From Aurantimonas sp. 22II-16-19i (GTDB taxonomy: Bacteria; Pseudomonadota; Alphaproteobacteria; Rhizobiales; Rhizobiaceae): DNA of 64,000 bases. Under the pieces are notes generated by a model. That model was not told the origin of the DNA, made no database searches, and saw only the letters and a list, made by a program, of their open reading frames with translations. The translations under genes were made by a program, and so were the position numbers. The stretch covers positions 153,885 through 217,884 of the forward strand of contig NZ_AQQS01000003.1 of the NCBI RefSeq assembly GCF_002088275.1, given 5' to 3'. Shown here piece after piece: positions 8,964-18,288 of the stretch (positions are counted from its first letter, which is position 1; each line of letters opens with the position of its first letter).

Positions 8964-10385
8964 ATGTCGAACACACCCATTCATGTCGTCGGTGGCGGTC
9001 TCGCCGGTTCCGAAGCCGCCTGGCAGATCGCCGAGGCCGGCATCCCGGTCGTCCTCCACGAAATGCGCCGGGTGCGCGGCACCGAGGCCCACAAGACCGA
9101 CGGTCTCGCCGAACTCGTCTGCTCCAATTCCTTCCGCTCGGACGATGCGACGGCCAATGCCGTCGGCGTCATCCATGCCGAGATGCGGCTCGCCGGCTCG
9201 CTGATCATGGCGATGGCCGACAAGCACCAGGTGCCGGCGGGAGGCGCCCTCGCCGTCGACCGCGAGGGCTTCTCCGCCGCGGTGACGCGGACGCTGGCCG
9301 AGCATCCGCTGGTCACCCTCGAGCGCGGCGAGGTCGAGGGTCTGCCTCCGGAAGAATGGGGCACCAGCATCGTCGCCACCGGGCCGCTGACGGCGCCCTC
9401 GCTCGCCGAATCGATTCGGGCAGCGACGGGCGAGGATGCGCTCGCCTTCTTCGACGCCATCGCGCCCATCGTCCACTTCGATTCGATCGACATGGACAAG
9501 GCCTGGTTCCAGTCGCGCTACGACAAGGTCGGCCCCGGCGGCACCGGCAAGGACTACATCAACTGCCCCCTCGACAAGGAAACCTACGAGCGCTTCGTCG
9601 CCGCCCTCGTCGAGGGTGACCGGGCCGCCTTCAAGGAGTGGGAGGGCACGCCCTATTTCGACGGCTGCCTGCCCATCGAGGTGATGGCCGAGCGCGGGCC
9701 GGAGACGCTGCGCCACGGGCCGATGAAGCCGATGGGCCTGACCAACGCCCACGATCCCGAGACCAAGGCCTATGCCGTCGTCCAGCTGCGCCAGGACAAT
9801 GCGCTCGGCACGCTCTACAACATGGTCGGCTTCCAGACGAAGCTGAAATACGGCGCTCAGGCCGAGATCTTCCGGATGATCCCGGGGCTGGAAAACGCCG
9901 AATTCGCCCGCCTCGGCGGCCTCCACCGCAACACCTACCTGAACTCGCCGGTCCTGCTGGACGAGACGCTCCGGCTGAAGGCGCGCCCGCATGTGCGCTT
10001 CGCCGGCCAGATCACCGGCTGCGAGGGCTATGTGGAATCGGCTGCCGTCGGCCTGATGACCGGCCGCTTCACCGCCGCCGAAAGGCGCGGCGAGACGCTG
10101 TCCGCGCCGCCCCAGACGACCGCGATGGGCGCTCTCCTCGCCCACATCACCGGCGGCCACCTCGCCCATCAGGAAGAAGGCGGCAAGCGGTCCTTCCAGC
10201 CGATGAACGTCAATTTCGGCCTGTTCGCGCCCCTCGATCCCGGCGCCATCCAGAAGCCGGAAGGCCAGAAGCGGTTCCGCGGCAAGGAAAAGAGCGTCGC
10301 CAAGAAGGCCGCCCTCTCCCGCCGCGCGCTCGCCGACTTCGCCGCCTGGCTCGCCGGCGCCGAAACCCGGCAGGCGGCCGAATAG
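8964..10385 (+). CDS. trmFO: FADH2/methylenetetrahydrofolate-dependent tRNA (uracil-54-C5)-methyltransferase TrmFO
   Basis: TrmFO makes ribothymidine at position 54 of the tRNA T-loop, taking carbon from 5,10-methylene-THF and electrons from FADH2. The 473-residue product opens with the FAD-binding dinucleotide motif [19 protein letters not shown] (residues 8-26). It has the family signatures [17 protein letters not shown] (~46-62), [22 protein letters not shown] text (here [15 protein letters not shown]), and [20 protein letters not shown]; a C-terminal FAD segment carries [10 protein letters not shown] and PMNVNFGLF. It stands alone on the plus strand directly after the 137-bp repeat array. 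Its promoter must therefore lie in or just after the last repeat copy. Confidence 0.97.
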   Translation: MSNTPIHVVGGGLAGSEAAWQIAEAGIPVVLHEMRRVRGTEAHKTDGLAELVCSNSFRSDDATANAVGVIHAEMRLAGSLIMAMADKHQVPAGGALAVDREGFSAAVTRTLAEHPLVTLERGEVEGLPPEEWGTSIVATGPLTAPSLAESIRAATGEDALAFFDAIAPIVHFDSIDMDKAWFQSRYDKVGPGGTGKDYINCPLDKETYERFVAALVEGDRAAFKEWEGTPYFDGCLPIEVMAERGPETLRHGPMKPMGLTNAHDPETKAYAVVQLRQDNALGTLYNMVGFQTKLKYGAQAEIFRMIPGLENAEFARLGGLHRNTYLNSPVLLDETLRLKARPHVRFAGQITGCEGYVESAAVGLMTGRFTAAERRGETLSAPPQTTAMGALLAHITGGHLAHQEEGGKRSFQPMNVNFGLFAPLDPGAIQKPEGQKRFRGKEKSVAKKAALSRRALADFAAWLAGAETRQAAE

Positions 10386-10539
10386 ACACGGCGGCCGCAA
10401 CAGGGTTCCCTAGCCCGGCTTTACGGGCGCGGGCTTCCTACGGGGCCGATCGATGCGATGCGCACCGACCGTTCTGAGCCGGCGCGCCGGGCGCCGGCAT
10501 GCCTTCGACTGAAGCTCTGCCGACCATCTCCATCCTGCG

Positions 10540-12354
10540 TCAGCGCCACTCCGCCGCGCGGTAGAAGGCGTCGAAATCCATTGCGTTGATCCGGTCCTCG
10601 TCGCGGCTTATGTAAAGCCAGCGGATGGCGAGCCGAAGGTGCCGGCCGGACCGGCTTTGCAGATCCACCACCGGGACGGTCTTGACGGTGTCCCCGGCTT
10701 CGAAGAGCGTCGCCGTCAACCCGTCGATCGCCTCGGCCATGGGAAAACGGTCTGTCGTCGCACCGACTTGCACCACTAGATCACTCCCCTCGATGCGGAA
10801 ACTGATACCGTCTGGCGCCAAACCGTCATGCACAAGGATCGAGCTCAGCCGCCAGCCCGGAGCCGCGCGGTCGTATCCGGCGATGTCGATGCTACCGTTC
10901 CGCCGCAAGGCAGAGCTGCGGCCCTCGGCACGCGCAACGCTCGCCACATCAATGCCGAGACCCTGGTTGACGACGTTCAGCGCCTGCCACGCCGTCTGGC
11001 TGCGCAGCGCCACCGCCAGCCGCTCGCCGAGTTCGGGATCGAGATAGGGCGAAAGATCGCCCAGCCGGTCGGCGTCGGACAGCGCCGCGAGGCGCGAGCG
11101 CAGCTCCTGCAGTCGCTTCTCGTCCTGCCCCTGAATGCGGATCGCGATGGTCTCGTCGCCCGGCACCCGCGCCCCGAATTCGGCGACGATCCGCCCCAGC
11201 TGGCTGGCGCCGACGACGCTCGCCGCCCCCCATGGCCCGAAGGCGGAGAGGGCAAGCAGGAGGACGGGCACGGCCGCCATCGTCCGGATGTCGCGTCGCA
11301 GCCGCGGCACGAGTTGAAACGCCAGCACGATCGCCGAGGCGAAGATCCCGAGGACGACGTAGTAGCGCTGCAGCGTTACGCCCTCCGCGTCGATCCGCAG
11401 GCCGATGCCGACGGCCGCGAGAGCCAGCGGCACGACCAGCATGAAGGCCCAGGCCCGCGAGAACAGCCGCGCGAAGACGTTGCCGTCCTTCAGGAACGGA
11501 TCGGCGGCGATGCGCAGCGCCAAAACGAAGAGCGCGTCGAACGTCACGATCCAGCCGATCTCGTTCTTCGGCAGCGATCCGGTCAGGGCGATCTTGGCGG
11601 CGTAGAGATGCAGGATGACCGCCGTCGCCAGCGCCAGCGGCGCCGCCACCCAGTCGACCAGCAGCCGCACGCCGCTCACCATCCGGTCGGTGCCGATGGC
11701 CGGCCGCTCCTCGAAGTCGCGCGGCAGGCGGCCGAGCGCGAACAGCGGCCCGACCAGCGTCAGGGCAGTGGTGTAGATGTATTCGTAGGTGTCGGGGCTC
11801 AGGCCGATCTCGAAGAGGAAGCGGATCATCTCGAGGATCGCCGACAGGCCGAGGACGAAGAGCAGCACCGACAGGAAGGCCAGCGTCACGCCGACCAGCG
11901 ACCAGAGCGCGAAGTTCCAGAAGCGGGACGGCCCGCCGCGCCCGAGAAACGGCGCCAGCGGCACGAGCAGCGTCAGCGCCGCGGTGATCGCCGGCAGATG
12001 GTTGTCGGCCCGACCGTTCCAGTGGACGGCGACGCCGACGACGACGGCCGCAACGGCGGCGACGAGTTGCGAGGCGCCGCGGGACCAGCCCCGCGCCTCC
12101 GCCGCAAGCGTCGCCGAGACCGCCGCGGCGGCCGCCGCATAGAGGGCGCCGAGCAGCCAGACGAGGCCGCGATCGTCGGGAATCTCATAGCCTGCGACGG
12201 CGAGGTTGCTCAGCAGCGAAAAGGCCAGGATGGCGAGGCAGGCGGCGGGAAAGCGCAGCAGCGCCGTCTCCGCCCCGCGCGCCAGCGACGTGGCGATGCG
12301 GCCGGCCCGGTTTGCCGCGCGCGGCGATCCGTCTTCGTCGGTCATTGGCTGCAT
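10540..12354 (-). CDS. DUF4153 family polytopic membrane protein
   Basis: A protein of ~604 residues. The ATGs at 12354 and 12345 (MQP/MTDEDG) are likelier starts than the upstream ATG at 12402, which adds a Pro/Arg-rich run. The first ~400 residues contain about eleven hydrophobic helices (for example FPAACLAILAFSLLSNLAVAG and WLLGALYAAAAAAVSATLAA). The conserved central block LWSLVGVTLAFLSVLLFVLG..LPRDF..IDWVAAPL-like text identifies the DUF4153 family. The last ~200 residues are soluble, with a beta-rich segment ending FDAFYRAAEWR. DUF4153 proteins sit in the inner membrane and their molecular role is not known; I assign no function. It is convergent with trmFO (154 bp apart) and lies downstream of the sec/NDUFAF gene group, but is not clearly in that operon. 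Confidence 0.85.
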   Translation of the reverse strand: MQPMTDEDGSPRAANRAGRIATSLARGAETALLRFPAACLAILAFSLLSNLAVAGYEIPDDRGLVWLLGALYAAAAAAVSATLAAEARGWSRGASQLVAAVAAVVVGVAVHWNGRADNHLPAITAALTLLVPLAPFLGRGGPSRFWNFALWSLVGVTLAFLSVLLFVLGLSAILEMIRFLFEIGLSPDTYEYIYTTALTLVGPLFALGRLPRDFEERPAIGTDRMVSGVRLLVDWVAAPLALATAVILHLYAAKIALTGSLPKNEIGWIVTFDALFVLALRIAADPFLKDGNVFARLFSRAWAFMLVVPLALAAVGIGLRIDAEGVTLQRYYVVLGIFASAIVLAFQLVPRLRRDIRTMAAVPVLLLALSAFGPWGAASVVGASQLGRIVAEFGARVPGDETIAIRIQGQDEKRLQELRSRLAALSDADRLGDLSPYLDPELGERLAVALRSQTAWQALNVVNQGLGIDVASVARAEGRSSALRRNGSIDIAGYDRAAPGWRLSSILVHDGLAPDGISFRIEGSDLVVQVGATTDRFPMAEAIDGLTATLFEAGDTVKTVPVVDLQSRSGRHLRLAIRWLYISRDEDRINAMDFDAFYRAAEWR

Positions 12355-12496
12355 GGGGCGGGCTCTGCGCGTTGGAGAAAGGTCCGGCCGGCTGCCGGCC
12401 ATGGGCCGGAACGTCCCGAGGGCGCTCCGTCGTTCAGCCTGCGGCGGCGTCGTCCGCTGACGCCGGCGCCTGGTGGCCAGGCGGGGCTACCATGCC

Positions 12497-13354
12497 TCAG
12501 CCCCGCATCCACCGCCAGAACAGGAAGGCCTTGCGCGGCGCCGAGAGGTCCGGCGGCTGGCGCAGCGCGCCGGCTCCCGCGCGCTCGATCCGGTCGAGAT
12601 AGGGCGCCGCGAGCAGCGCCGGCAGGAACGCCGCCCGCACGTCCCTCGGGACGTCGGCAAACAGCGCGCGGGCCCTGGCGGCGTGCTCGCGGCCATAGGC
12701 GACCATGGCGGCGATGGCACGGCCGGACGGTTCGGCCTCGCCCGCCAGCAACTGCGGGGCGGAGCAGCCGGCGGCGGCGAGGATGTCCGCCGGCAGATAG
12801 ACCTGCCCCCTCGCCCGGTGGATCGGCAGCAGCCGCAGGACGCCGGCCGCCGTCTGGGCGACGCCGGCATGTCCCGCCGCGTCGGCGATCTTGTCGGCGC
12901 CGCCGGGCGACAGGATGGTTGCGGCCAGCACGATTAGTGTCGAGGCGGTCTCCCCCGCATAGGCCTCGAAATGCTCAGCCGACGGCATCGGGTCGTCATA
13001 GACGTCGAAGATCCGCGCCTCCAGCATCCGGTCGAAGGCCTGGAGGGGAAGCCGGTGCCGGGCGATGGCCTCGACCAGCCGGCTCGCCACCGGATGCCCG
13101 GCCTCGCCGCCACCGGCGACGTCCTCCGCCTCGCCCGCCATTCCCCCGATCACGTCCCGCCACCATTGCAGCCGGATCTCGCCGGGCAGCGGCTGGCTGA
13201 TCTGGTCGCGCACCCGCGCCACCTCGACATTGAAGGCGTAAAGCGCGGCGAGATCGGCGTGGCTCGCCTCCGGCGCGAAGACGAGGGAGAGCGCGCGGTC
13301 GCGGTCGTCGGTCTCGACGAGGTCGTGGCAGGGGTCACGCTCGTTGCCGGCCAT
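12497..13354 (-). CDS. Squalene/phytoene-synthase-fold protein, NDUFAF6-like
   Basis: 285 residues from the ATG at 13354, chosen because GAGGA lies 6 nt upstream. The fold is trans-isoprenyl diphosphate synthase, head-to-head type: ALYAFNVEVARVRDQI near the N terminus, LQWWRDVI, and the second Asp-region RIFDVYDDPMPSAEHFEAYAGETAST. The first aromatic/Asp-rich DxxxD motif of genuine phytoene synthases is not evident. There is no carotenoid or hopanoid gene nearby. Its neighbours are an Mth938/NDUFAF3-like gene and secDF-yajC, a context recalled for bacterial homologues of mitochondrial complex I assembly factors. I therefore favour a complex-I-assembly or membrane-protein role over isoprenoid synthesis. 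The 107-bp gap to the upstream gene makes co-transcription plausible but not certain. Confidence 0.8.
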   Translation of the reverse strand: MAGNERDPCHDLVETDDRDRALSLVFAPEASHADLAALYAFNVEVARVRDQISQPLPGEIRLQWWRDVIGGMAGEAEDVAGGGEAGHPVASRLVEAIARHRLPLQAFDRMLEARIFDVYDDPMPSAEHFEAYAGETASTLIVLAATILSPGGADKIADAAGHAGVAQTAAGVLRLLPIHRARGQVYLPADILAAAGCSAPQLLAGEAEPSGRAIAAMVAYGREHAARARALFADVPRDVRAAFLPALLAAPYLDRIERAGAGALRQPPDLSAPRKAFLFWRWMRG

Positions 13355-13461
13355 TCGCATTCCTCGCAAGGCTGTCGGTCATGCGGCGACGGCCGCGCCC
13401 GCATGTCGGCCGGGCCGATGCGCCCGCCGGAGAGCGGGAGCGAACGCGCCCCCGGCGTGGC

Positions 13462-13845
13462 TCAGTCGACGGCGACGAGCGCCGCCCCGACGGGCCGGCC
13501 CTCGGACAGCATGATGTTGAAGGTCCGCACGGCGGCCCCCGTCGACATCGGATCGCAGGAGATCCCGGCCCGCTTCATCCGCTCGGCAAGGCCGGGCGGC
13601 AGGCGGCGGATGTCCTTGCCGGTCCCGAACAGGAGAAACCGGATCTCCTCCTTGAAGACGAGCTCGAGCCGGTCGCCGGCAAACGGCTGCTCCGGCGTCG
13701 CCGACCAGCCGTAGATCCCCGACGGCAGGCAGAGGATCGAGCCGCGATGCGACATCTCGGCAAAGCGGAACCCGCCATTGCCATAGGCTTCGATCGGCGC
13801 GCGGCCCGGGAAATGGGCCTCGCGGATCTCGATTCCCTTCGCCAT
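13462..13845 (-). CDS. Mth938-like (DUF498) protein, NDUFAF3 homologue
   Basis: 127 residues, whole length one Mth938-like domain. It opens MAKGIEIREAHFPGRAPIEA, then YGNGGFRFAEMSHRGSILCL and PSGIYGW, the usual beta-sheet core. The later segment LLFGTGKDIRRLPPGLAERM matches the conserved GTG...P segment of the family, followed by D-x-MSTGAAVRTFN. The mitochondrial member NDUFAF3 is a complex I assembly factor; bacterial roles are not established. The start codon lies only 3 nt after the secDF stop codon, so it is certainly in the same operon and probably translationally coupled. An NDUFAF6-like gene follows. Nothing is truncated. Confidence 0.88.
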   Translation of the reverse strand: MAKGIEIREAHFPGRAPIEAYGNGGFRFAEMSHRGSILCLPSGIYGWSATPEQPFAGDRLELVFKEEIRFLLFGTGKDIRRLPPGLAERMKRAGISCDPMSTGAAVRTFNIMLSEGRPVGAALVAVD

Positions 13846-13848
13846 CGC

Positions 13849-16446
13849 TCAGGCCCGCCCCGGCGTCACCTGCGTGCGCTCGGTCGGATCCTCCGCCTCG
13901 GCCTTGGCCTGCGCCTCGGCGGCCTCCGCCGCTTCCTTGGCGTCGCTCGACCGCAGCTTGAAGAAGATCAGCACTGGCGCTGCGACGAAGATCGACGAGA
14001 AGGTACCGATGGCGACGCCGAACAGCATCGAGGCCACGAAGGAGCGGATGACCTCGCCGCCGAAGACGAACAGCGCCGTCAAGGCAAGGAGCGTCGTCAG
14101 CGACGTCATCAGCGTGCGCGACAGCATCTCGTTGTCGGACAGGTCGAGCAGCTGGCCGAGCGGCATCTTCTTGAACCGCCGCAAGTTTTCCCGCACGCGG
14201 TCGTAGATGACGACGGTGTCGTTGAGGGAATAGCCGACGATCGTCAGGATCGCGGCCACCGTCGACAGGCCGACGTCGAGCTGGGTCACCGTGATGAAGC
14301 CGAGCGTCAGGATGACGTCGTTGACCGTCGCGACGATCGCCCCGATGGCGAACTGCCATTCGAAGCGCAGCCAGACATAGATGAGGATGGCGACGAGCGA
14401 GGCGAGGACGCCGAGGATCGCGGCCCAGGCGAGTTCGCCCGAGACGGTCGGCCCGACGACTTCCGTCCGGCGGATGTCGTAGTCGGCGGAGATCGCCGCG
14501 GTGGCGCTGTCGACCAGCTGCTGCTGGGCGTTGTCGGACGTCTCGGTGGCCGTTCCGATGCGGATCAGCGCCTCCCGGTCGGTGCCGAACTCCTGGACCT
14601 GCGGGTCCCGGATTCCGGCCGCGCCGAGCCGCTCGCGCAGGTCGCCGATGTCGGCATTGCCCTGCTTCGCCTGCACCTCGATCAGCGTGCCGCCGGTGAA
14701 GTCGATGCCGAAATTCGGCCCGATGGCGAACAGCGACACGATGGAGGCGACGCAGAGCGCCATCGACAGGCCGAAGATCTGCAGCCGCACCTTCATGAAG
14801 GGGATGCGGGTGACGTCGGGCACCAGCCTCAGCCAGCCCCTCGGCAGCTCGCGCGGCCGGCGGCTGCGGACCCAGGCGGCGACCAGCCAGCGGGTCAGCG
14901 TGAAGGCCGTGAACACCGTCGTGACGATGCCGACGGCGAGCGTCACGGCGAAGCCGCGCACCGGGCCGGAGCCGAGGAAGAACAGGACGATGGCGGCGAT
15001 CAGCGTGGTGATGTTGGCGTCGAGGATCGTCGCCAGCGCCTTCTGGAAGCCGACGTCGATGGCCTGGACGACCGAGCGCCCCTGCCGCCGCTCGTCGCGG
15101 ATGCGCTCGTAGATGAGGACGTTCGAATCCACCGCCATGCCGACGGTCAGCACGATGCCGGCGATGCCCGGCAATGTCAGTGTCGCGCCGATCGCGGTGA
15201 GGATGGCGAACAGCAGGACGACGTTCACCACCAGCGCGATATTGGCGATGATACCGAGGAAGCCGTAGGCCGCCAGCATGAACAGGACGACGGCGACCGC
15301 GCCGATGATGCCGGCGATCTCGCCGGCGGCGATCGAATCGGCGCCGAGGCCCGGTCCGACGGTGCGCTCCTCGATGATGTCGAGGGTCGCCGGCAGGGCG
15401 CCGGCGCGCAGCAGCACCGCAAGATTGTTGGCCGATTCCGCCGTGAAGGAGCCGCTGATCTGCGCCTGGCCGCCGAGGATGGCGGTGCGGATCACCGGGG
15501 CGGACAGCACCTTGTCGTCGAGGACGATGGCGAAGGGCTTGTTGACGTTGGCCTGGGTGACGCGGCCGAAGCGCTGGGCACCCTGGCTGTCGAAGCGGAT
15601 GTTGACCACCGGCTCGTTGGTCTGCGGGTCGAAGCCGACCTGCGCGTCGGTGAGGTTCTCGCCGGAGACCATCACCTGGTTGCGCACCAGGATCGGCTGG
15701 GGCGTCGTGTCGGTGGTGTAGAGGAGCTGCGAGCCGGCCGGGGCGCGCGAGCCGCGCGCCACCTGTTCGGCATTTTCGCTCTGGTCGACCAGCTGGAAGG
15801 TCAGCTTGGCGGTCTGGTTGAGCAGTTCCTTCAGGCGCTGCGGGTCGCCGAGGCCCGGCACCTGCACCATGATGCGGTCGGCGCCCTGGCGCTGGATCAC
15901 CGGCTCGGTCGTGCCGAGCTCGTCGACGCGGCGGCGCACCACCTCGATCGACTGGGTAACGGCCGTCGAGATCCGGTAGGCGATGCCGTCGTCGGTCAGG
16001 CTGGCGGTCAGCACCCCCGGCTGCGGCTGGTCGAGCGCCACTTCGGCCACCGAGCCGGCCGCCATCAGCCCGCTGGAGATCGGCTGCGTCAGCGGCTCCA
16101 GGGCCTCCTGCGCGGCGTCGGCCTGGGCCGGGTCGCGCAGCCGCACCGTGATGGTGCGGCCGTTCGCCGAGATCCCCGAATAGCCGATCCGCTCGTTGCG
16201 CAGGAGCTGGCGCGTCTCGTCCTGGATCGCCTGGAGGCGGTCCGCCTCCAGCGAGTCGCGGTCGATCTGCAACAGGATGTAGGAGCCGCCCTGCAGGTCG
16301 AGGCCGAGCGTGACGGTATTCTTCGGCCAGAACTCCGGCAGGCTGTCGGTGACGCTGCGCGGAAGCACGTTCGGCGCGGCATAGACGAGCCCGACGAGAA
16401 CCGTCAGCCAGATGAGGATCGTCTTCCAGCGCGAGAAGTAAAGCAT
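13849..16446 (-). CDS. secDF: Fused protein-export membrane protein SecDF
   Basis: An 865-residue fusion of SecD and SecF, the proton-motive-force-driven accessory of the SecYEG translocon in the inner membrane. The N-terminal helix (ILIWLTVLVGLVYAAPNVLP) is followed by GLDLQGGSYILLQID, the SecD signature. The large periplasmic P1 domain spans ~60-380. The RND-like membrane domain contains DERRQGRSVVQAIDVGFQKA and TTLIAAIVLFFLGSGPVRGF. The SecF half starts near 530 (LRLVPDVTRIPFMKVRL) with GIDFTGGTLIEVQ, and has GYSLNDTVVIYDRVRENLRR near 760. The C terminus is a cytoplasmic Ala/Glu-rich tail. It lies 127 bp downstream of yajC in the conserved yajC-secD-secF order and is coupled to the Mth938-like gene by a 3-nt gap. 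Confidence 0.97.
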   Translation of the reverse strand: MLYFSRWKTILIWLTVLVGLVYAAPNVLPRSVTDSLPEFWPKNTVTLGLDLQGGSYILLQIDRDSLEADRLQAIQDETRQLLRNERIGYSGISANGRTITVRLRDPAQADAAQEALEPLTQPISSGLMAAGSVAEVALDQPQPGVLTASLTDDGIAYRISTAVTQSIEVVRRRVDELGTTEPVIQRQGADRIMVQVPGLGDPQRLKELLNQTAKLTFQLVDQSENAEQVARGSRAPAGSQLLYTTDTTPQPILVRNQVMVSGENLTDAQVGFDPQTNEPVVNIRFDSQGAQRFGRVTQANVNKPFAIVLDDKVLSAPVIRTAILGGQAQISGSFTAESANNLAVLLRAGALPATLDIIEERTVGPGLGADSIAAGEIAGIIGAVAVVLFMLAAYGFLGIIANIALVVNVVLLFAILTAIGATLTLPGIAGIVLTVGMAVDSNVLIYERIRDERRQGRSVVQAIDVGFQKALATILDANITTLIAAIVLFFLGSGPVRGFAVTLAVGIVTTVFTAFTLTRWLVAAWVRSRRPRELPRGWLRLVPDVTRIPFMKVRLQIFGLSMALCVASIVSLFAIGPNFGIDFTGGTLIEVQAKQGNADIGDLRERLGAAGIRDPQVQEFGTDREALIRIGTATETSDNAQQQLVDSATAAISADYDIRRTEVVGPTVSGELAWAAILGVLASLVAILIYVWLRFEWQFAIGAIVATVNDVILTLGFITVTQLDVGLSTVAAILTIVGYSLNDTVVIYDRVRENLRRFKKMPLGQLLDLSDNEMLSRTLMTSLTTLLALTALFVFGGEVIRSFVASMLFGVAIGTFSSIFVAAPVLIFFKLRSSDAKEAAEAAEAQAKAEAEDPTERTQVTPGRA

Positions 16447-16573
16447 GGCGGTCTCGCAAGTGTCGAACCAAGGCCCCTGCCCCGGTTCGGTTTCAGCGCC
16501 TTCGCCGTCCTGCCGCAGCTACGGCAGGCCAGACGAGGTTACGACAGAACGTGCCGTTGGTCCAAGACCTTGG

Positions 16574-16921
16574 CTATTTGTTGTTGGCTGCCGCCGGTTC
16601 GCCCTTGACGCGGACGTCGGTCACCGTCCCCTGCAGGACGCGGACGCGGACCTGCTCGGAGATCTGGACCTCGAGCTCGCCATTGTCGAGGACCTTGGTC
16701 ACCTTGGCGACGATGCCGCCGCCGGTGACGATCGTGTCGCCGCGCCGGATGTTCTTCAGCATCTCCTCCCGCTTCTTCATCTGCGTCCGCTGCGGGCGGA
16801 TGATGAGGAAGTACATGATCGCGAAGACCGCGACGAAGGGAAGAATACTGATCAACAATTCGCTTCCACCACCGGTCATACCACCGGTCTGGGCGAAAGC
16901 CTCGGACACGAACATCATCAA
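16574..16921 (-). CDS. yajC: Preprotein translocase subunit YajC
   Basis: YajC is a single-span inner-membrane protein that associates with SecDF and the Sec holotranslocon. The 115-residue product has a short Gly/Ser-rich N terminus and one helix, ISILPFVAVFAIMYFLIIRP. The conserved RPQRTQMKKREEMLKNIRRG motif follows directly, then GDTIVTGGGIVAKV, and a charged beta-rich end (EVQISEQVRVRVLQGTVTDV). A GAGG Shine-Dalgarno lies before the ATG. It is first in the yajC-secDF-Mth938-(NDUFAF6-like) group. The 234-bp gap to the divergent DUF815 ATPase should hold both promoters. Confidence 0.96.
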   Translation of the reverse strand: MMMFVSEAFAQTGGMTGGGSELLISILPFVAVFAIMYFLIIRPQRTQMKKREEMLKNIRRGDTIVTGGGIVAKVTKVLDNGELEVQISEQVRVRVLQGTVTDVRVKGEPAAANNK

Positions 16922-17155
16922 CCTCGCTAAAAGAGTTTCGGCAGACGGCCGATGCGTCGGCCGCCGGACAAGCCCGGATTTCCGTCTGGAAGCCCGCCCG
17001 AGCGTGGCCGGAATATACGAACGGCCGGGTCCAATGCAACAAGCCAGCGCATTTGCAGCCCGCCCGATCCGCGCCTATGGAGACGGGACGGCGTCCCGCC
17101 TCTCCTTCCGGCGACGCCGCCAGCCACCCTCCAGCCCCGACCGACGGACCACGAC

Positions 17156-18088
17156 ATGCCGCAGGACAGCGACCTTTCCCGCATCGCCGCAAGCCTCGAA
17201 GCCATCGCGGCGAGCCTCTCCCGCCTTGCGCCGCCGAGCCCCCGCGAGCCGGACTTTGCCGCCGCCGACTGCTTCGTCTTCGACCCCGATCTCGGCCTCA
17301 AGCCGGTGCAGCGGGTCAACCGGGTGCCGATCCTGCTCCTGAAGGGGATCGAGCGCTCGCGCGACATCCTCTTCGAGAACACCCTGCGCTTCGCCAAGGG
17401 CCTGCCGGCGAACAACGCGCTTCTGTGGGGCGCGCGCGGGATGGGCAAGTCGTCGCTGGTCAAGGCGGTTCACGCTGCCGTGAACGCCGAGATCGCCGGG
17501 GGCGACGGGACCGGAACCGCCGGGGGCAAGCTGCCGCCGCTGAAACTCGTGGAGATCCCGCGCGAGGACATCGCCCATCTGCCGGGGCTGATGAACCTCC
17601 TGGTGACGGCGCCGGCGCCGATTCTGCTGTTCTGCGACGACCTCTCCTTCGATCACGACGACACGGCCTACAAGTCGCTGAAGGCGGCGCTGGAGGGCGG
17701 CGTCGAGGGGCGGCCGGCCAATGTCCTGTTCTACGCCACCTCAAACCGGCGCCATCTCCTGCCCCGCGACATGATCGAGAACGAGCGTTCGACGGCGATC
17801 AATCCCGGCGAGGCGGTGGAGGAGAAGGTGTCGCTGTCGGACCGGTTCGGCCTGTGGCTCGGCTTCCACAATTGCAGCCAGGATCAATTTCTCGCGATGA
17901 TCGAAGGCTATGTGGAGGCCTACGGCCTCGCCGGCCTCGTGGCGCCCGAGGAGATCCGGCGGGAGGCGCTGGAATGGGCGACGACGCGGGGCAGCCGCTC
18001 CGGCCGCGTCGCCCACCAGTTCATCATGGACCTCGCCGGCCGCCTCGGCCGTCCCCTCGAGATCGTGGCGAACGCCGGGAAAGGCTGA
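17156..18088 (+). CDS. DUF815 family AAA+ ATPase
   Basis: 310 residues from the ATG at 17156. The longer ORF would add 68 residues of low-complexity Pro/Arg sequence. DUF815 ATPases are cytoplasmic AAA+ proteins of unknown substrate. Visible motifs are an N-terminal amphipathic segment (LSRIAASLEAIAASLSRLAP), a Walker A GARGMGKSS near residue 95, Walker B ILLFCDDLSFD near 160, an N/R sensor region (YATSNRRHLLPRDMIEN) and the family's ISDRFGLWL-like segment (here LSDRFGLWLGFHNCSQDQFL). It is divergent from yajC and stands alone; the next 1.4 kb carries no recognisable gene. Confidence in the family is high; the role is unknown. Confidence 0.9.
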   Translation: MPQDSDLSRIAASLEAIAASLSRLAPPSPREPDFAAADCFVFDPDLGLKPVQRVNRVPILLLKGIERSRDILFENTLRFAKGLPANNALLWGARGMGKSSLVKAVHAAVNAEIAGGDGTGTAGGKLPPLKLVEIPREDIAHLPGLMNLLVTAPAPILLFCDDLSFDHDDTAYKSLKAALEGGVEGRPANVLFYATSNRRHLLPRDMIENERSTAINPGEAVEEKVSLSDRFGLWLGFHNCSQDQFLAMIEGYVEAYGLAGLVAPEEIRREALEWATTRGSRSGRVAHQFIMDLAGRLGRPLEIVANAGKG

Positions 18089-18243
18089 CCCGCCGCAGCG
18101 TTGCCCTGCGGCCCCATCCAGAGACGGGCCGCACCGCGCGGCGCTCCGACGCCCCGGGCCATTCGCGCTAATCCCTCCGAGCCGGTCGGCTCGCCGCGCC
18201 ACCGTCTCGCCGGTCCGGCCAAACCGACGCGACTCACCAGAGT

Positions 18244-18288
18244 CTGATCCCGAAAAGTTCGAACCGGATTCCGGAAAAGATGACGCGG
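18244..18288. repeat. Possible copy of a common rhizobial intergenic repeat
   Basis: CTGATCCCGAAAAGTTCGAA followed by CCGGATTCCGGAAAAGATGA resembles the imperfect palindromic element widely scattered in Hyphomicrobiales genomes (GAAAAG...CCGG...GGAAAAGAT). The resemblance is from memory; only one copy is seen in this window. Confidence 0.35.

Noticed and set aside
8048..8976. A series of minus-strand ORFs (MRPPGEDRRATWEWSALSG...) across the tandem repeats
   Set aside because: The 137-bp period is not a multiple of three, so the same peptide motifs rotate through all three frames. There is no ribosome site or family match; these are by-products of a stop-poor repeat.
12497..13354. Phytoene synthase for carotenoid or hopanoid synthesis
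   Set aside because: The first Asp-rich motif is not evident, no other isoprenoid genes are near, and the neighbours are secDF and an NDUFAF3-like gene.
13379..16608. Two ORFs of over 1000 codons overlapping secDF on both strands
   Set aside because: secDF itself (13849-16446) has clear domains and operon context; the others are out-of-frame or antisense shadows.
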